Positions 17,253 to 26,067 of a DNA stretch of 62,987 bases are shown here, piece by piece. Position 1 is the first letter of the stretch. Every line of letters begins with the position of its first letter. The notes beneath the pieces were generated by a model that did no database searches, was not told the origin of the DNA, and was given only the letters and a program-made list of their open reading frames with translations. The DNA comes from JAICUY01 sp035708065 (lineage in GTDB: Bacteria; Chloroflexota; Limnocylindria; QHBO01), in NCBI GenBank assembly GCA_035708065.1, contig DASSTC010000047.1:1-62987 (forward strand), given 5' to 3'. Both the position numbers and the translations under genes were made by a program.

Positions 17253-18725
17253 GTGAACCGCGATCGGGCGAGCACCACGCTGCGCGCCGGGCTCCCGCTG
17301 CTGCCGGCGTTGCTCGCGCTGGTGGCGATGCTCGCCATCCTGCCGAGCGATCCCGCGCCCGGCATGACCGACAGCAGCTCCCCGTTCACCGACGAGGCCT
17401 ACAACGTCGTCAACGCGCGCAACGAGGTGCTGCTCGGGAGGTGGTCGACCGATGACTGGAACCTGCACCTGGTGAACGGCCCGTTCAGCCCCGCAGTCGC
17501 CGGCGTGTTCCGGCTGTTCGGCGTCGGCATCGAGCCCGCGCGCCTGTTCGTCACGCTGCTCAGCTGCCTGGCGATCGCGCTCGTGGCGCTGGTCAGCGCC
17601 GCATCTTTCGGAACGCTGGCCGGCGTCCTTGCCGGCATCGCGCTCGGCGGCAACACGTTGATGCTGTACTACGGCCGCCTGGCCTACCTGGAGCCGATGG
17701 TCCTCCTCTTTCTGCTCGCCGGAACGACCTTGCTCATCGTCCGCCCGCCGATCGCCGGGTGGCGGCTCGGGGCGGCGGGCGGGTTGCTGCTCGGGATGGG
17801 CATCGCCACGAAGCCCAGTGCGGCGTTCGCAGCGATCGGCATCCTGGCCGGAGTGTCGCTGGCTGGCGGCATCAGGCGCCGCGCGACCTGGGAACCGGTC
17901 GGCGCAGCATTGGCAGGCATGGTGGCGGTGGGCATCGGCTGGCTGCTGCTCATCGGCCTGCCGAACTGGCCCGCGGTGCAGGCCGACCTGCGCATCTGGG
18001 CGGCGGAGCCGCCGCCCGAGAACGTGGGGCAGGCGCTGCAGCGCATGGCGGCGTACCTGACGGTCAACGACGGAGCGATCGCCTTCGCGTTCACCCTCGC
18101 CATCGCGGCCGCCGCCGGGGCCGTGGTCGCCGTTCGACGCTGGCGATTCCTGGAACCGGCTCATCGGGCAGTGGTCGGCGCGGCGGTCGGCTGGCTGGTG
18201 GCCGGCATGGGCCTGCTGCTGATCGTCCCGTACCGACCGAACCGATACGTCGTGCCCATGCTGCCGGCCCTGGCACTGCTCGCTGCGGTCGGTGCCGCGC
18301 ATCTGCTGCAGGCGGTCGCGAGCCTGCGTGGAGGACGCGCCGTCGCGGTCATCGCCCTGTCGGCCGGCCTGGCGCTGCCCGGCGCATCGGCCTATGCGGG
18401 CTGGGCCGCCACGCAGACCCAGCGCCTGACGGAGGCGCAGGCGCTGGTCGAGCAGCACGTGGGGCCCGGCGAGGCTGTCCAGGGCGAGCTCGCGCCGCTC
18501 TTCGCGCTTCGCGTTCCGGTCATCACGTACATCTCACGACCAGCGGACGGCATCAATCCGGGCAACCTGTATGCCAGTGGCCACGTTCGCTGGCTCGTGC
18601 AGCGACCGCATTCGGCGCCGGCGTGGTGGCCGCAGGAGCGTCCGGCGTGGCGCGCACAGGAGACCGCGGGATGCGTCGACTGGGGCGGATTCGAGCGCTG
18701 CCTCGTCCACATTCCGGACCGCTGA
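17253..18725 (+). CDS. Multi-pass glycosyltransferase (ArnT/PMT-like), copy 2
   Basis: A 490-residue paralog of the preceding gene, collinear along its whole length. Shared blocks include NDWNLHLVNGPFS-like, YYGRLAYLEPM, GIATKPSAAFA, YRPNRYVVPMLPALALL and the C-terminal SRPADGI...VRW...CVDWGG. The GTG at 17253 begins where homology with copy 1 begins and lies 4 nt after its stop codon. The pair is a tandem duplication that has diverged; both copies keep the acidic loop and the RLxxLEP helix, so both look functional. It ends 31 nt from the convergent GT4 gene. Confidence 0.8.
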   Translation: MNRDRASTTLRAGLPLLPALLALVAMLAILPSDPAPGMTDSSSPFTDEAYNVVNARNEVLLGRWSTDDWNLHLVNGPFSPAVAGVFRLFGVGIEPARLFVTLLSCLAIALVALVSAASFGTLAGVLAGIALGGNTLMLYYGRLAYLEPMVLLFLLAGTTLLIVRPPIAGWRLGAAGGLLLGMGIATKPSAAFAAIGILAGVSLAGGIRRRATWEPVGAALAGMVAVGIGWLLLIGLPNWPAVQADLRIWAAEPPPENVGQALQRMAAYLTVNDGAIAFAFTLAIAAAAGAVVAVRRWRFLEPAHRAVVGAAVGWLVAGMGLLLIVPYRPNRYVVPMLPALALLAAVGAAHLLQAVASLRGGRAVAVIALSAGLALPGASAYAGWAATQTQRLTEAQALVEQHVGPGEAVQGELAPLFALRVPVITYISRPADGINPGNLYASGHVRWLVQRPHSAPAWWPQERPAWRAQETAGCVDWGGFERCLVHIPDR

Positions 18726-18756
18726 GGCGCGGCGCGCGGGCTGCGCGAGGGAACGG

Positions 18757-19932
18757 TCAGCCGGCCAGCAGGCGCTCGACGACCTCCAGGTAGCGCGCAC
18801 GCTGCCCGGGCCAGGCGTACGGCGCCGACTGGCGCTGCGCCTCGCGGCCGCGCTCGGTCGTGCCGGCAGGGTCGGCGATGTCGGCCCGAATCGCGGCCGC
18901 CAGGGCGGCCGGGTCGGCACCCGGCACGTAGCGGATGGCACGTTCATCGAGATGCGCGCGGAACGTGGCGAGATCGGTGGCGATGATCGGGACGCCCATG
19001 GCGGCGTACTCGAGCAGCTTCGTCGAGAGCGAGTACTCGGCGTACGGCTCCGGGCGGGTCGGCACCAGGCCGATGTCCGAGTCGGCCAGCAGCCGCGGCA
19101 GGTCGTCGAGGGGCACGCGGCCGTGAAGCGTCACGCGCTCGCCGACACCGCTGCGCGAGACCGCCTCCTCGACGTGAGACCGGTACGGACCGTCGCCGTA
19201 CACGTCGAGCCGCACCGGCACGTCGCCGAGCAGCGCGACGGCCTCCACGGCGAACTCGAGCCCGTAGACGCGCTGCAGGTTGCTGTGGTGCACGAGGCGC
19301 AGCTCCCCGTCCTCCATGAATGGCCGCCTCGGGTATCGCGACGGATCGAAGATCTGCTCGTCGGGGCTGTTCATGACCACCGTGATGCGCTCCGGCTTCA
19401 CGCCGCGTTGCAGCGAGAGGGCGCGCAGCGGCTCGTGAACGGTGATCAGCTCGGTGGCGATCGCCGCCGAGCCGCGCGTCACGCCGCTGACCAGCGCGGT
19501 CAACGGCCGTTGCGCCGGCCCGGGGAAGCGGTCGCGGTAGAAGGCAGGCATGTCCTCGTGCAGGTCGAGCAGCAGCGGCACGCCGTCGAGCTTCAACGGC
19601 ACGGCGGCCAGCGCCAGGAAATCGGGCACGGTGGCGACCTGCACCAGGCCGTAGCGACGGCGCCGGTGAGCGCGCGTCAGCGCCACGGTCGCCACGCCCA
19701 GGAAGGCGAGGTACTCGGCCAGGTGGCCGAGCATGCCATACCAGGTGCGGTTCACCGGCAGCCGATGCACCCGCACGCCCTCGAACTCCTCGAGCGCTGC
19801 CTGGCCCTCGTCGCGCAGGGCGAAGACGTCGACCTCGTGACCGGCCCGCACCAGCGCGGTCGCCTGCCGTCGGACGCGCTGATCCTGCGGATAGGTCGCG
19901 TGAACGACGATGGCCACCGGCGGGCCGCTCAC
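18757..19932 (-). CDS. Glycosyltransferase, GT4 family
   Basis: A 391-residue GT-B glycosyltransferase. It starts VAIVVHATYPQDQRVRR, typical of GT4 enzymes, and shows LLDLHEDMP, LITVHEPLR, RLVHHSNLQRVYGLEFAVEAV, LDVYGDGPYRSH and the EX7E segment in PEPYAEYSLSTKLLEYAAMGVPIIAT. The substrate is unknown. The GTG at 19932 is preferred because GAGGTGA lies just upstream and the mazG stop overlaps it by 4 nt (GTGA). It is the last gene of the minus-strand run from 28.9 kb. Confidence 0.88.
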   Translation of the reverse strand: MSGPPVAIVVHATYPQDQRVRRQATALVRAGHEVDVFALRDEGQAALEEFEGVRVHRLPVNRTWYGMLGHLAEYLAFLGVATVALTRAHRRRRYGLVQVATVPDFLALAAVPLKLDGVPLLLDLHEDMPAFYRDRFPGPAQRPLTALVSGVTRGSAAIATELITVHEPLRALSLQRGVKPERITVVMNSPDEQIFDPSRYPRRPFMEDGELRLVHHSNLQRVYGLEFAVEAVALLGDVPVRLDVYGDGPYRSHVEEAVSRSGVGERVTLHGRVPLDDLPRLLADSDIGLVPTRPEPYAEYSLSTKLLEYAAMGVPIIATDLATFRAHLDERAIRYVPGADPAALAAAIRADIADPAGTTERGREAQRQSAPYAWPGQRARYLEVVERLLAG

Positions 19933-21044
19933 CGGCGTTTCACCTCGTTCCACAGCTCGTCCTTGCCCGCCGGGTCCAGCGCGTCCAGATCGAGGCCGCG
20001 CTCCTCGGCGAGCGCCTGCACCGCCGCAAAGCGGTCGATCCAGCGGCGATTGGCGGTGCGCAGTGCCTCCTCCGGATCGAGCTTCAGCCAGCGGCCGAGG
20101 TTGACGAGCGCGAACAGCACGTCCCCCAGCTCGTGCAGGCGCTCGTCGTGTCCGTCGGCATCGCGCAGCTCGTCGAGCTCCTCGCCGACCTTCTCCCAGA
20201 CGCCGTCGACCGACGGCCAGTCCCAGCCCAGCGCGCCGGCGCGCTCCTGGATCTCGCGGCTGCCCGGCAGCGCCGGCAGGGCGCGAGCGATGCCCTCGAA
20301 CGGCCCGGCCTGGCGCCCCGCCTCGGACCGCTCGGCGGCCTTGATCGTCTCCCAGTTGGCGAGCACCTGCTCGACGCCGGCCACCTCGACGTCGCCGAAC
20401 ACGTGCGGATGGCAGCGCACGATCTTGCCGGCGATCGATCGGTAGACATCGGTCAGGTCGAACTCGCCCTCCTCGGCTGCCAGCTGCGCGTGCAGGATGA
20501 TCTGCAGCAGCAGGTCGCCCAGCTCCTCGGCGAGATCGGCCGGCACGCCGTTCTCGATGGCGTCGACCGTCTCGTACGCCTCCTCGAGCACGAACGGACG
20601 CAGCGTGCGGTGCGTCTGCCTGCGGTCCCACGGGCAGCCGTCCGGCGCGCGCAGCCGCGCGCTGATCGCCGCCATGCCGTGCGGCGAGGCGAGATTGTCG
20701 AGCGGGGCGAGCGCCGGGATGAGCCAGTCGTCGGCCGCCAGCTGCGCATCGGTCAGGGATGAGAGCGCGACGACGCCATCGTCGCCGGACAGCCGGCGAA
20801 GCTGGTGGTCGCCCGGGTAGAGCGCACGAAGCAGATCACTCGCCGTGCGGCGCGCGTGGCGCCCGGGCAGCGGCGCGGCGGCTTCGCCGGCACCGGCCAG
20901 GACGACCAACGGCAGCGCCGGGTCGAACGGGACGGCGGACAGGTGGATGGCTGCGACGATCTGGATGCCGGTCCCGGGGTCGACGCCCGCCCGGGCCAGC
21001 AGCTGGCCGAGGTCGCGCGCGGTGCCCACCGGCGCGGATCTCAC
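19929..21044 (-). CDS. mazG: MazG nucleoside triphosphate pyrophosphohydrolase with methylase-like remnant
   Basis: MazG hydrolyses (d)NTPs to NMP and pyrophosphate, cleaning the nucleotide pool. Residues about 125-370 hold two MazG domains: the first shows DGCPWDRRQTHRTLRP, EEAYE, EELGDLLLQ and CHPHVFGD; the second shows EKVGEELDEL, ELGDVLFALVN and RRWIDRF. The first 120 residues resemble the C-terminal half of the tetrapyrrole (SAM) methylase found in YabN-type fusions, with no SAM-binding N-terminal half. This makes it a truncated YabN arrangement of 371 residues. The GTG start overlaps the stop of the foldase gene by 4 nt. Confidence 0.92.
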   Translation of the reverse strand: MRSAPVGTARDLGQLLARAGVDPGTGIQIVAAIHLSAVPFDPALPLVVLAGAGEAAAPLPGRHARRTASDLLRALYPGDHQLRRLSGDDGVVALSSLTDAQLAADDWLIPALAPLDNLASPHGMAAISARLRAPDGCPWDRRQTHRTLRPFVLEEAYETVDAIENGVPADLAEELGDLLLQIILHAQLAAEEGEFDLTDVYRSIAGKIVRCHPHVFGDVEVAGVEQVLANWETIKAAERSEAGRQAGPFEGIARALPALPGSREIQERAGALGWDWPSVDGVWEKVGEELDELRDADGHDERLHELGDVLFALVNLGRWLKLDPEEALRTANRRWIDRFAAVQALAEERGLDLDALDPAGKDELWNEVKRR

Positions 21045-22783
21045 CCGGCGGTCGTCGAGCTCGAGGAGCTGGCGAACTCCGGATCGATCCAGATGTTGGC
21101 GGCCTGCTTCTGCTGATCGAGCCAGATCGGGAAGCCGCTCGACTTGATCTTCTCCAGGCGGTCGGCGGGCACCTTCATGCCGGGCGAGCTGGCCAGCAGC
21201 TTGTAGATGAACACCCCATCGCTGGTGACGACCGGGTCACTGATCGGCTTGTCGGGGGTCAGCGCGAAGATCGCGTCCTCCTGCGGCGCGGGCAGCTCGT
21301 AGCGCGCCACCCACCCGACGACGCCGCCCTTCGACGCGGTCGCCGTGTCCTCGCTGTTCTGGCGGGCCACCTTGGCAAAGGTGTCGGGCGCCTTGCGCAG
21401 CTGGGTCACCAGGTCCGTCGCCTGGGCCGATGCGCTGACCCGCTCGCCGGCGACCCAGATGACGTGGTAGCCGAACGAGGTCTTCACCGGCTCGCTGATC
21501 TGGCCGTTCTTCATGCGCGCCACCGCGTCCTTGAACTCCTGGACGAACTGCGAGGTGCCCGGGTCGTACCAGCCCAGGTCTCCGCCGTTGTCCTTGTTCG
21601 CGGCATCGTCGCTCTGCTTGGCCAGTGCGAACCAGTCGGCGCCGGGCTTGACCGCCTCGTCGTGGATCTTCTGCGCCTCGGCGAGGGCGGCCTTCCACTG
21701 GGCATCGGTCGCCTTGCTCTGGTCCTGCTGACCCGGCAGCGGCTGGACCAGGATGTGGCGGAGGTGGAGCTTCGGGATGGGCAGGCTCCCGGCCGGCTCG
21801 GCGGCGAGCATGATCTGGGCGACCTTGCGCTGCGGCTGGGTCTCCTGCACGACCCGCTCGCCGAAGTAGTCGCGGAACTTCTGGCCGAGCAGCTCGTCGC
21901 GGATGAAGCCGCGGTACTCGTCGTCGCTCACGCCGGCGCTGGCGAGCGCATCGGTCAGGGCCTTGTCGTCGCCCGCCTCCTTGCGATCCTCGAGCTTGAC
22001 GATGTCGTAGCCGGTGTCGGTCTTGAGCGGCCCGACGATGTCGCCGGTCTTGGCGCCCTTGGCCGCATCGAACTGGTCGCCGTACGTCGAATCGCCATCC
22101 TCGACCCAGCCGATCAGGCCGCCGAGATCCTTGGTGGCCGCGTCGGTGCTCTGCTGCTTGGCGGCCGCGGCGAAGTCACCGCCGTTGCGCAGCTGCTCGG
22201 CGAGGTCTTTCGCCGACTTCTCGGCGGCGGCCCACTGCGCATCGGTCGCCTTGGCGTCCGCCTTGGCGTCGGCCGGCAGGGCGCTGAGGCTGATCACCGA
22301 CAGCTTGAGCCGCAGCGGCAGGTGCTTCTGCTCGGCAATCTTGTCGTCGATCTCCTTGTCGCTGACCGTGATCCCCAGCTCGGCGGCCTTCTGCCGCATG
22401 AAGGCGCCGTCGAACAGCGACTGCGACGCGTCGCTGCTCACCGTCTGGAAGCGGCTGTTGAGCACCTGGAGCTGCTGCTTGATCGCGTCGTCGCGAGCGC
22501 CACCGGCCTGCGCCTGGAGGTCGACCGCCCGGGCGGCCAGCGTCGAGGTGAGGACCGAGGTGCGCGCCCCGAGCGCGTCGCGGTCGAGCGCCGCGCCGTC
22601 GATCACCGCGACCTGCCGCAGGTGGGCGTCGTAGTAGCTGTTCCACACGGTGGCGCCGAAGATGCCGAGCGCCAGGGCGATGGCGACCGCGAAGGCGGCG
22701 ACGATCAGCTGCTGGCTGCGCAGCTCGTCCTGCCAGCGCGGGCGGTGCTTTCTGTCGAGGACGGGACGGTTTCGAAAGGACAT
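21041..22783 (-). CDS. Membrane-anchored parvulin-type peptidyl-prolyl isomerase (SurA/PrsA-like)
   Basis: A 580-residue extracytoplasmic foldase with one N-terminal membrane helix (about 25-46). Two clear parvulin (rotamase) units and a third partial one follow. Unit 1 has ISLSALP...GGLIGWVEDG...VGPLKTDTGYDIVKL. Unit 2 has LHLRHILVQ...GDLGWYDPG...SEPVKTSFGYHVIWV. The third shows GGVVGWVARYELPAPQEDAIFAL. ATG 22783 is preferred because the helix follows closely; a GTG at 22822 is possible. It would help fold secreted proteins such as the CWB2 exoproteins. The 122-nt gap upstream contains a TAGCAT box, so it can be transcribed apart from the sugar genes. Confidence 0.87.
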   Translation of the reverse strand: MSFRNRPVLDRKHRPRWQDELRSQQLIVAAFAVAIALALGIFGATVWNSYYDAHLRQVAVIDGAALDRDALGARTSVLTSTLAARAVDLQAQAGGARDDAIKQQLQVLNSRFQTVSSDASQSLFDGAFMRQKAAELGITVSDKEIDDKIAEQKHLPLRLKLSVISLSALPADAKADAKATDAQWAAAEKSAKDLAEQLRNGGDFAAAAKQQSTDAATKDLGGLIGWVEDGDSTYGDQFDAAKGAKTGDIVGPLKTDTGYDIVKLEDRKEAGDDKALTDALASAGVSDDEYRGFIRDELLGQKFRDYFGERVVQETQPQRKVAQIMLAAEPAGSLPIPKLHLRHILVQPLPGQQDQSKATDAQWKAALAEAQKIHDEAVKPGADWFALAKQSDDAANKDNGGDLGWYDPGTSQFVQEFKDAVARMKNGQISEPVKTSFGYHVIWVAGERVSASAQATDLVTQLRKAPDTFAKVARQNSEDTATASKGGVVGWVARYELPAPQEDAIFALTPDKPISDPVVTSDGVFIYKLLASSPGMKVPADRLEKIKSSGFPIWLDQQKQAANIWIDPEFASSSSSTTAG

Positions 22784-22855
22784 GCGGCGGTAGCGGACCT
22801 GATTGCGGGTGATGTGCAGCACCGGAGACCGGCGTGGCTCCCCGGGCGAGGCTGC

Positions 22856-22861
22856 ATGCTA
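22856..22861 (-). promoter_or_regulatory. Candidate -10 box (TAGCAT) of the foldase-mazG-glycosyltransferase run
   Basis: TAGCAT on the minus strand, 73 nt before ATG 22783 (34 nt before GTG 22822). Confidence 0.35.
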
Positions 22862-22906
22862 GCCGATGCGGGTGAAGGCCGCCATCCGGCCGGGGTTAAG
22901 ACGCGG

Positions 22907-23734
22907 TTACCGATTCGCCTCCGGCGCCGCGCCGACTCGCCGGCGCATCGCCTGCCATCGCAGGCGCAGGACCATGAGCAGCGCCTCGCGGACGATCCCG
23001 CCGCTCATCTTCGACCGGCCCGCCACCCGCTCGCGGAACGTGATCGGCACCTGGCGGATCCGCGCGCCGCGACGGTGCGCCCACCAGGTCGTCTCGATCT
23101 GGAAGCCGTAGCCCGACGCGCTCGCCTCGCGCAGCCGGATCTGGTCGAGCAGCTCACGGCGCCACGCCTTGAAGCCGCCGGTGAGGTCACGGTACGGCAG
23201 CAGCAGGACGGTCCGCGCGAACATCGTCCCCGCCTGGCTGATCAGGCGCCGATGCAGCGGCCAGCCGACCGTGCCGCCACCGCGCATGTAGCGCGTGCCG
23301 AGCACCAGGTCGGCGTCGCCCATGAGCGGCGCCAGCAGCCGCGGCAGTGAACCGGGGTCGTGGCTGAAGTCGGCGTCCATCTGCACCACGGCGCGGGTGT
23401 CGGGTCGCTCCAGCACCCAGCGGAAGCCCTCGCGGTACGCGACCCCGAGCCCCTGCTTGCCGGGCCGGTGCAGCACCGAGATGCGCGGCTCGGCGGCGGC
23501 CAGGGTGTCGGCCAGCAGGCCGGTGCCATCCGGAGAGTTGTCGTCGACGATCAGCAGGCTTGCCTGTGGCAGCGCCTCGAGGATCGCGCGACTGATCGGC
23601 TCGAGGTTGTCGCGCTCCTCGTACGTCGGGACGACGACCCACACGCCGCGGCCGCCGGCCATGCCGACCCGCGGCGTGGCATCGGTCGGCTCGTCGCTCG
23701 GCTCGCGCAGGTCGGGCGGGTCGGGCGTCGCCAT
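22907..23734 (-). CDS. Polyprenol-phosphate mannosyltransferase (DPM1-like, GT2)
   Basis: A 275-residue GT2 enzyme of the dolichol-phosphate-mannose synthase type, which makes polyprenyl-phosphate mannose (or a related hexose) from an NDP-sugar. Motifs are VVVPTYEERDNLEPI, LLIVDDNSPDGTG, the metal-binding VQMDADFSHDP, GTRYMRGG, DLTGGFKAW and GYGFQIE. There is no C-terminal membrane domain and no fused acyltransferase. It could supply donors for the GT-C enzymes at 15.8-18.7 kb. The ATG is 3 nt downstream of the nucleotide-sugar dehydrogenase stop, so it belongs to the same operon. Confidence 0.92.
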   Translation of the reverse strand: MATPDPPDLREPSDEPTDATPRVGMAGGRGVWVVVPTYEERDNLEPISRAILEALPQASLLIVDDNSPDGTGLLADTLAAAEPRISVLHRPGKQGLGVAYREGFRWVLERPDTRAVVQMDADFSHDPGSLPRLLAPLMGDADLVLGTRYMRGGGTVGWPLHRRLISQAGTMFARTVLLLPYRDLTGGFKAWRRELLDQIRLREASASGYGFQIETTWWAHRRGARIRQVPITFRERVAGRSKMSGGIVREALLMVLRLRWQAMRRRVGAAPEANR

Positions 23735-23737
23735 GGC

Positions 23738-25018
23738 TCAGCCGGGATGACCGATCCCGAGATAGGCGACGCCGGCGGCCGCGAAGCCCGCCGGGTCGAG
23801 CGCGTTGCGGCCGTCGACGAACAGCTCCAGGCCGGGCAGCGATGCCGGGTCGAGATCCTGGTAGGTGCCGTGCGCCGCCTGCAGCACGGCAACCTTCACC
23901 TGACCGTCCGAAGCGGGATCGTACGGCTCGAAGCCGAGCTGGCGGAGGTGGTCGTCGTCGAAGTACGGGTCGCTGGCGTACACCTTCGCGCCGGCGGCCA
24001 GCAGCTCGTCGCGCAGCCGGAAGGCGCTGCTGAACGCGTCCTCGCGGACGTCGCCGCGGTAGGCGATGCCGAGCACCAGCACCGGCTGGCCGACGAGCGA
24101 ACCGACGGCCTCCTCGATGCGGTCGACCGTCCAGCCGGCCATCTCCTCGTTGATCTCGCGGGCGATCGGCGCCAGGCGCAGCTCCGGCGCGTCGTTGAAC
24201 AGGAAATGCGGGTAGACCGGGATGCAGTGGCCGCCGACGCCGACCCCCGGCTGATGGATGTGCGAGTAGGGCTGCGAGTTCGCCGCGCCGATGACCTCCA
24301 GCACGTCGATCCCGCGCCGCGACGCATAGCGCGCCAGCTCGTTGGCGTAGGCGATGTTTAGGTCGCGGTACGTCGTCTCGGCGAGCTTCGTCATCTCGGC
24401 CGTCTCCGCGCTGGTCACCTGCTGCACCTCGGTGCCCTCGTCGAGCACGCTGCGGTAGAACTCGACCGCGCGGCGCGTGCTCTCGTCGCTCGTGCCGCCG
24501 ACGATCTTCGGGTAGCGACGGAGATCCAGGAAGACGCGGCCGACCAGCACGCGCTCCGGCGAGAAGGCCAGGAAGAAGTCCCGGTCGAGGGTCAGCCCGC
24601 TCCCCTGCTCGAGCATCGGGCCGAAGCGGTCGCGCGTGGTGCCGACCGGCAATGTCGTCTCGTAGACGACCAGCGTGCTCGGCTGCAGACCGCTGGCGAT
24701 GTCGCGTGTCGCCGCGTCGATCGGCCGGAAGTCGATCTGGCGCTGCGCGTCGACGACGACCGGCACGATGACGACCACGGCTTCCGCCTGGCGGACGCCC
24801 TCGGCATCGTCGGTCGTGGCGCGCAGGCGGCCGGCGGCCACCAGCTCCGGCACGCGATCGATGAGCGTCTGCTCGTCGGCGTGCGGCGACTCACCCCGGT
24901 TGATGGCGTCGACGATCCACTGCGCCGTGTCGCAGCCGATCACCTCGTGGCCGCGGCTGGCGTACTGCACCGCCAACGGCAGGCCGATGTGGCCCAGCCC
25001 GACGACCGCGATCCTCAT
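23738..25018 (-). CDS. wbpA: UDP-N-acetylhexosamine 6-dehydrogenase (WbpA/WecC-like)
   Basis: NAD-dependent four-electron oxidation of a UDP-N-acetylhexosamine to the uronic acid. The 426-residue protein shows the N-terminal dinucleotide-binding GLGHIGLP, the PERVLVGRV block, the K/E active-site region ETAEMTKLAETTYRDLNIAYANEL and PGVGVGGHCIP with the catalytic Cys, then the C-terminal UDP-binding domain with GIAYRGDVREDA. Overall form is that of the WbpA/WecC/VipA class rather than UDP-glucose dehydrogenase. The assignment as WbpA (UDP-GlcNAc) rests on the neighbours. Its ATG overlaps the oxidoreductase stop by 4 nt. Confidence 0.88.
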   Translation of the reverse strand: MRIAVVGLGHIGLPLAVQYASRGHEVIGCDTAQWIVDAINRGESPHADEQTLIDRVPELVAAGRLRATTDDAEGVRQAEAVVVIVPVVVDAQRQIDFRPIDAATRDIASGLQPSTLVVYETTLPVGTTRDRFGPMLEQGSGLTLDRDFFLAFSPERVLVGRVFLDLRRYPKIVGGTSDESTRRAVEFYRSVLDEGTEVQQVTSAETAEMTKLAETTYRDLNIAYANELARYASRRGIDVLEVIGAANSQPYSHIHQPGVGVGGHCIPVYPHFLFNDAPELRLAPIAREINEEMAGWTVDRIEEAVGSLVGQPVLVLGIAYRGDVREDAFSSAFRLRDELLAAGAKVYASDPYFDDDHLRQLGFEPYDPASDGQVKVAVLQAAHGTYQDLDPASLPGLELFVDGRNALDPAGFAAAGVAYLGIGHPG

Positions 25019-26067
25019 GCGAGCGCCTCCTGCAGCGCGGTGCCGGCGATCACCTCGCCGGTCTCGGCGGCCTCGACCATCTTGCGCGCCAGGAGCAGCG
25101 CGACCATCGCGTCGTGCGGGTCCACCGGCGGCGGCCCGCCGTCGGCCACCGCGCGGGCGAAAGCGTTCAGCTCGACCGCCAGTGGCTCGGCGCGGCGGAT
25201 GTAGCGCCGCGTCATCTCGCCCTCGGCGACCGAAGTGATCGGCGGAACGTCGAGGTCGCCGCGGTTCTCCCAGGTGTGCACCGCCTCCGGGTTGGCGTAG
25301 AAGACGAGGTCCTGGCCGATGTAGTCGGCGACGTACATCCCGCGCTCGCCGGTCACCGTCAGCGTGCGGCGCTTGGTGGGCGTCAGCCAGTTGATGTCCA
25401 GGATGCCGATCACCCCGTTGGCGAACTTCATCAGCCCGTTGAACAGATCCTCGTGGTCGGTGTGGATGCGCTGCTCGGTCTCGGCGTAGAGGCGCACCGG
25501 GTCGCTGTCGAGCAGGAATCTCATGATGTCGAGGTCGTGCGGCCCAAGGTCGACGACCACGCCGACGTCGCGGATCCGCGCCGGAAACGGCCCCAGCCGC
25601 GTCGCGTGGACCTGGAAGACGCGACCCAGCTCGCCGTCGTCCAGGCGCCGCTTCAGCTCGCGGATCGCGGGGTTGAAGCGCTCGATGTGGCCGACGGTCA
25701 ACAGCTTCCCGGCGTCGCGCGACGCGGCGATCATCCGCTCCGCTTCGTCACGCTCGCCGGCGATCGGCTTCTCAACCAGGACGTTGACCCCCGCCTCGAA
25801 GGCGGCCAGCGTGACGGGGAGGTGCAGCGAGGTCGGCGCCACGACGCTCAGCAGGTCGAGCCGCTCCTCGGCGAACATGCGTGCGGTATCGGTGTAGCCG
25901 CGTGCCGCGCGGCCGGTGGTCGCCTGCTGCAGCGCAACCGGGTCGGGATCGGCGACCGCCACGAGGTCGACGATGTCGACCAGCTCGTCGTAGACCCGCA
26001 CGTGGTTGCGGCCCATCATCCCCAGGCCGACGACCCCGGCGCGCAGCCTGGATGGCGCCTCGCTCAT
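25015..26067 (-). CDS. wbpB: Gfo/Idh/MocA oxidoreductase (WbpB-like 3-dehydrogenase)
   Basis: In the Wbp route this enzyme oxidises C3 of UDP-GlcNAcA to a ketone. The 350-residue protein has the Rossmann motif GVVGLGMMGRNHVRVY, the EKP motif in VLVEKPIA (catalytic lysine), VGHIERFNPA and DLGPHDLDIMRFLL, typical of Gfo/Idh/MocA members. It sits between the UDP-sugar dehydrogenase and the aminotransferase, with 4-nt overlaps on both sides, the same gene set as in the Pseudomonas wbp locus. Without that context only the family could be named. Confidence 0.85.
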   Translation of the reverse strand: MSEAPSRLRAGVVGLGMMGRNHVRVYDELVDIVDLVAVADPDPVALQQATTGRAARGYTDTARMFAEERLDLLSVVAPTSLHLPVTLAAFEAGVNVLVEKPIAGERDEAERMIAASRDAGKLLTVGHIERFNPAIRELKRRLDDGELGRVFQVHATRLGPFPARIRDVGVVVDLGPHDLDIMRFLLDSDPVRLYAETEQRIHTDHEDLFNGLMKFANGVIGILDINWLTPTKRRTLTVTGERGMYVADYIGQDLVFYANPEAVHTWENRGDLDVPPITSVAEGEMTRRYIRRAEPLAVELNAFARAVADGGPPPVDPHDAMVALLLARKMVEAAETGEVIAGTALQEALA

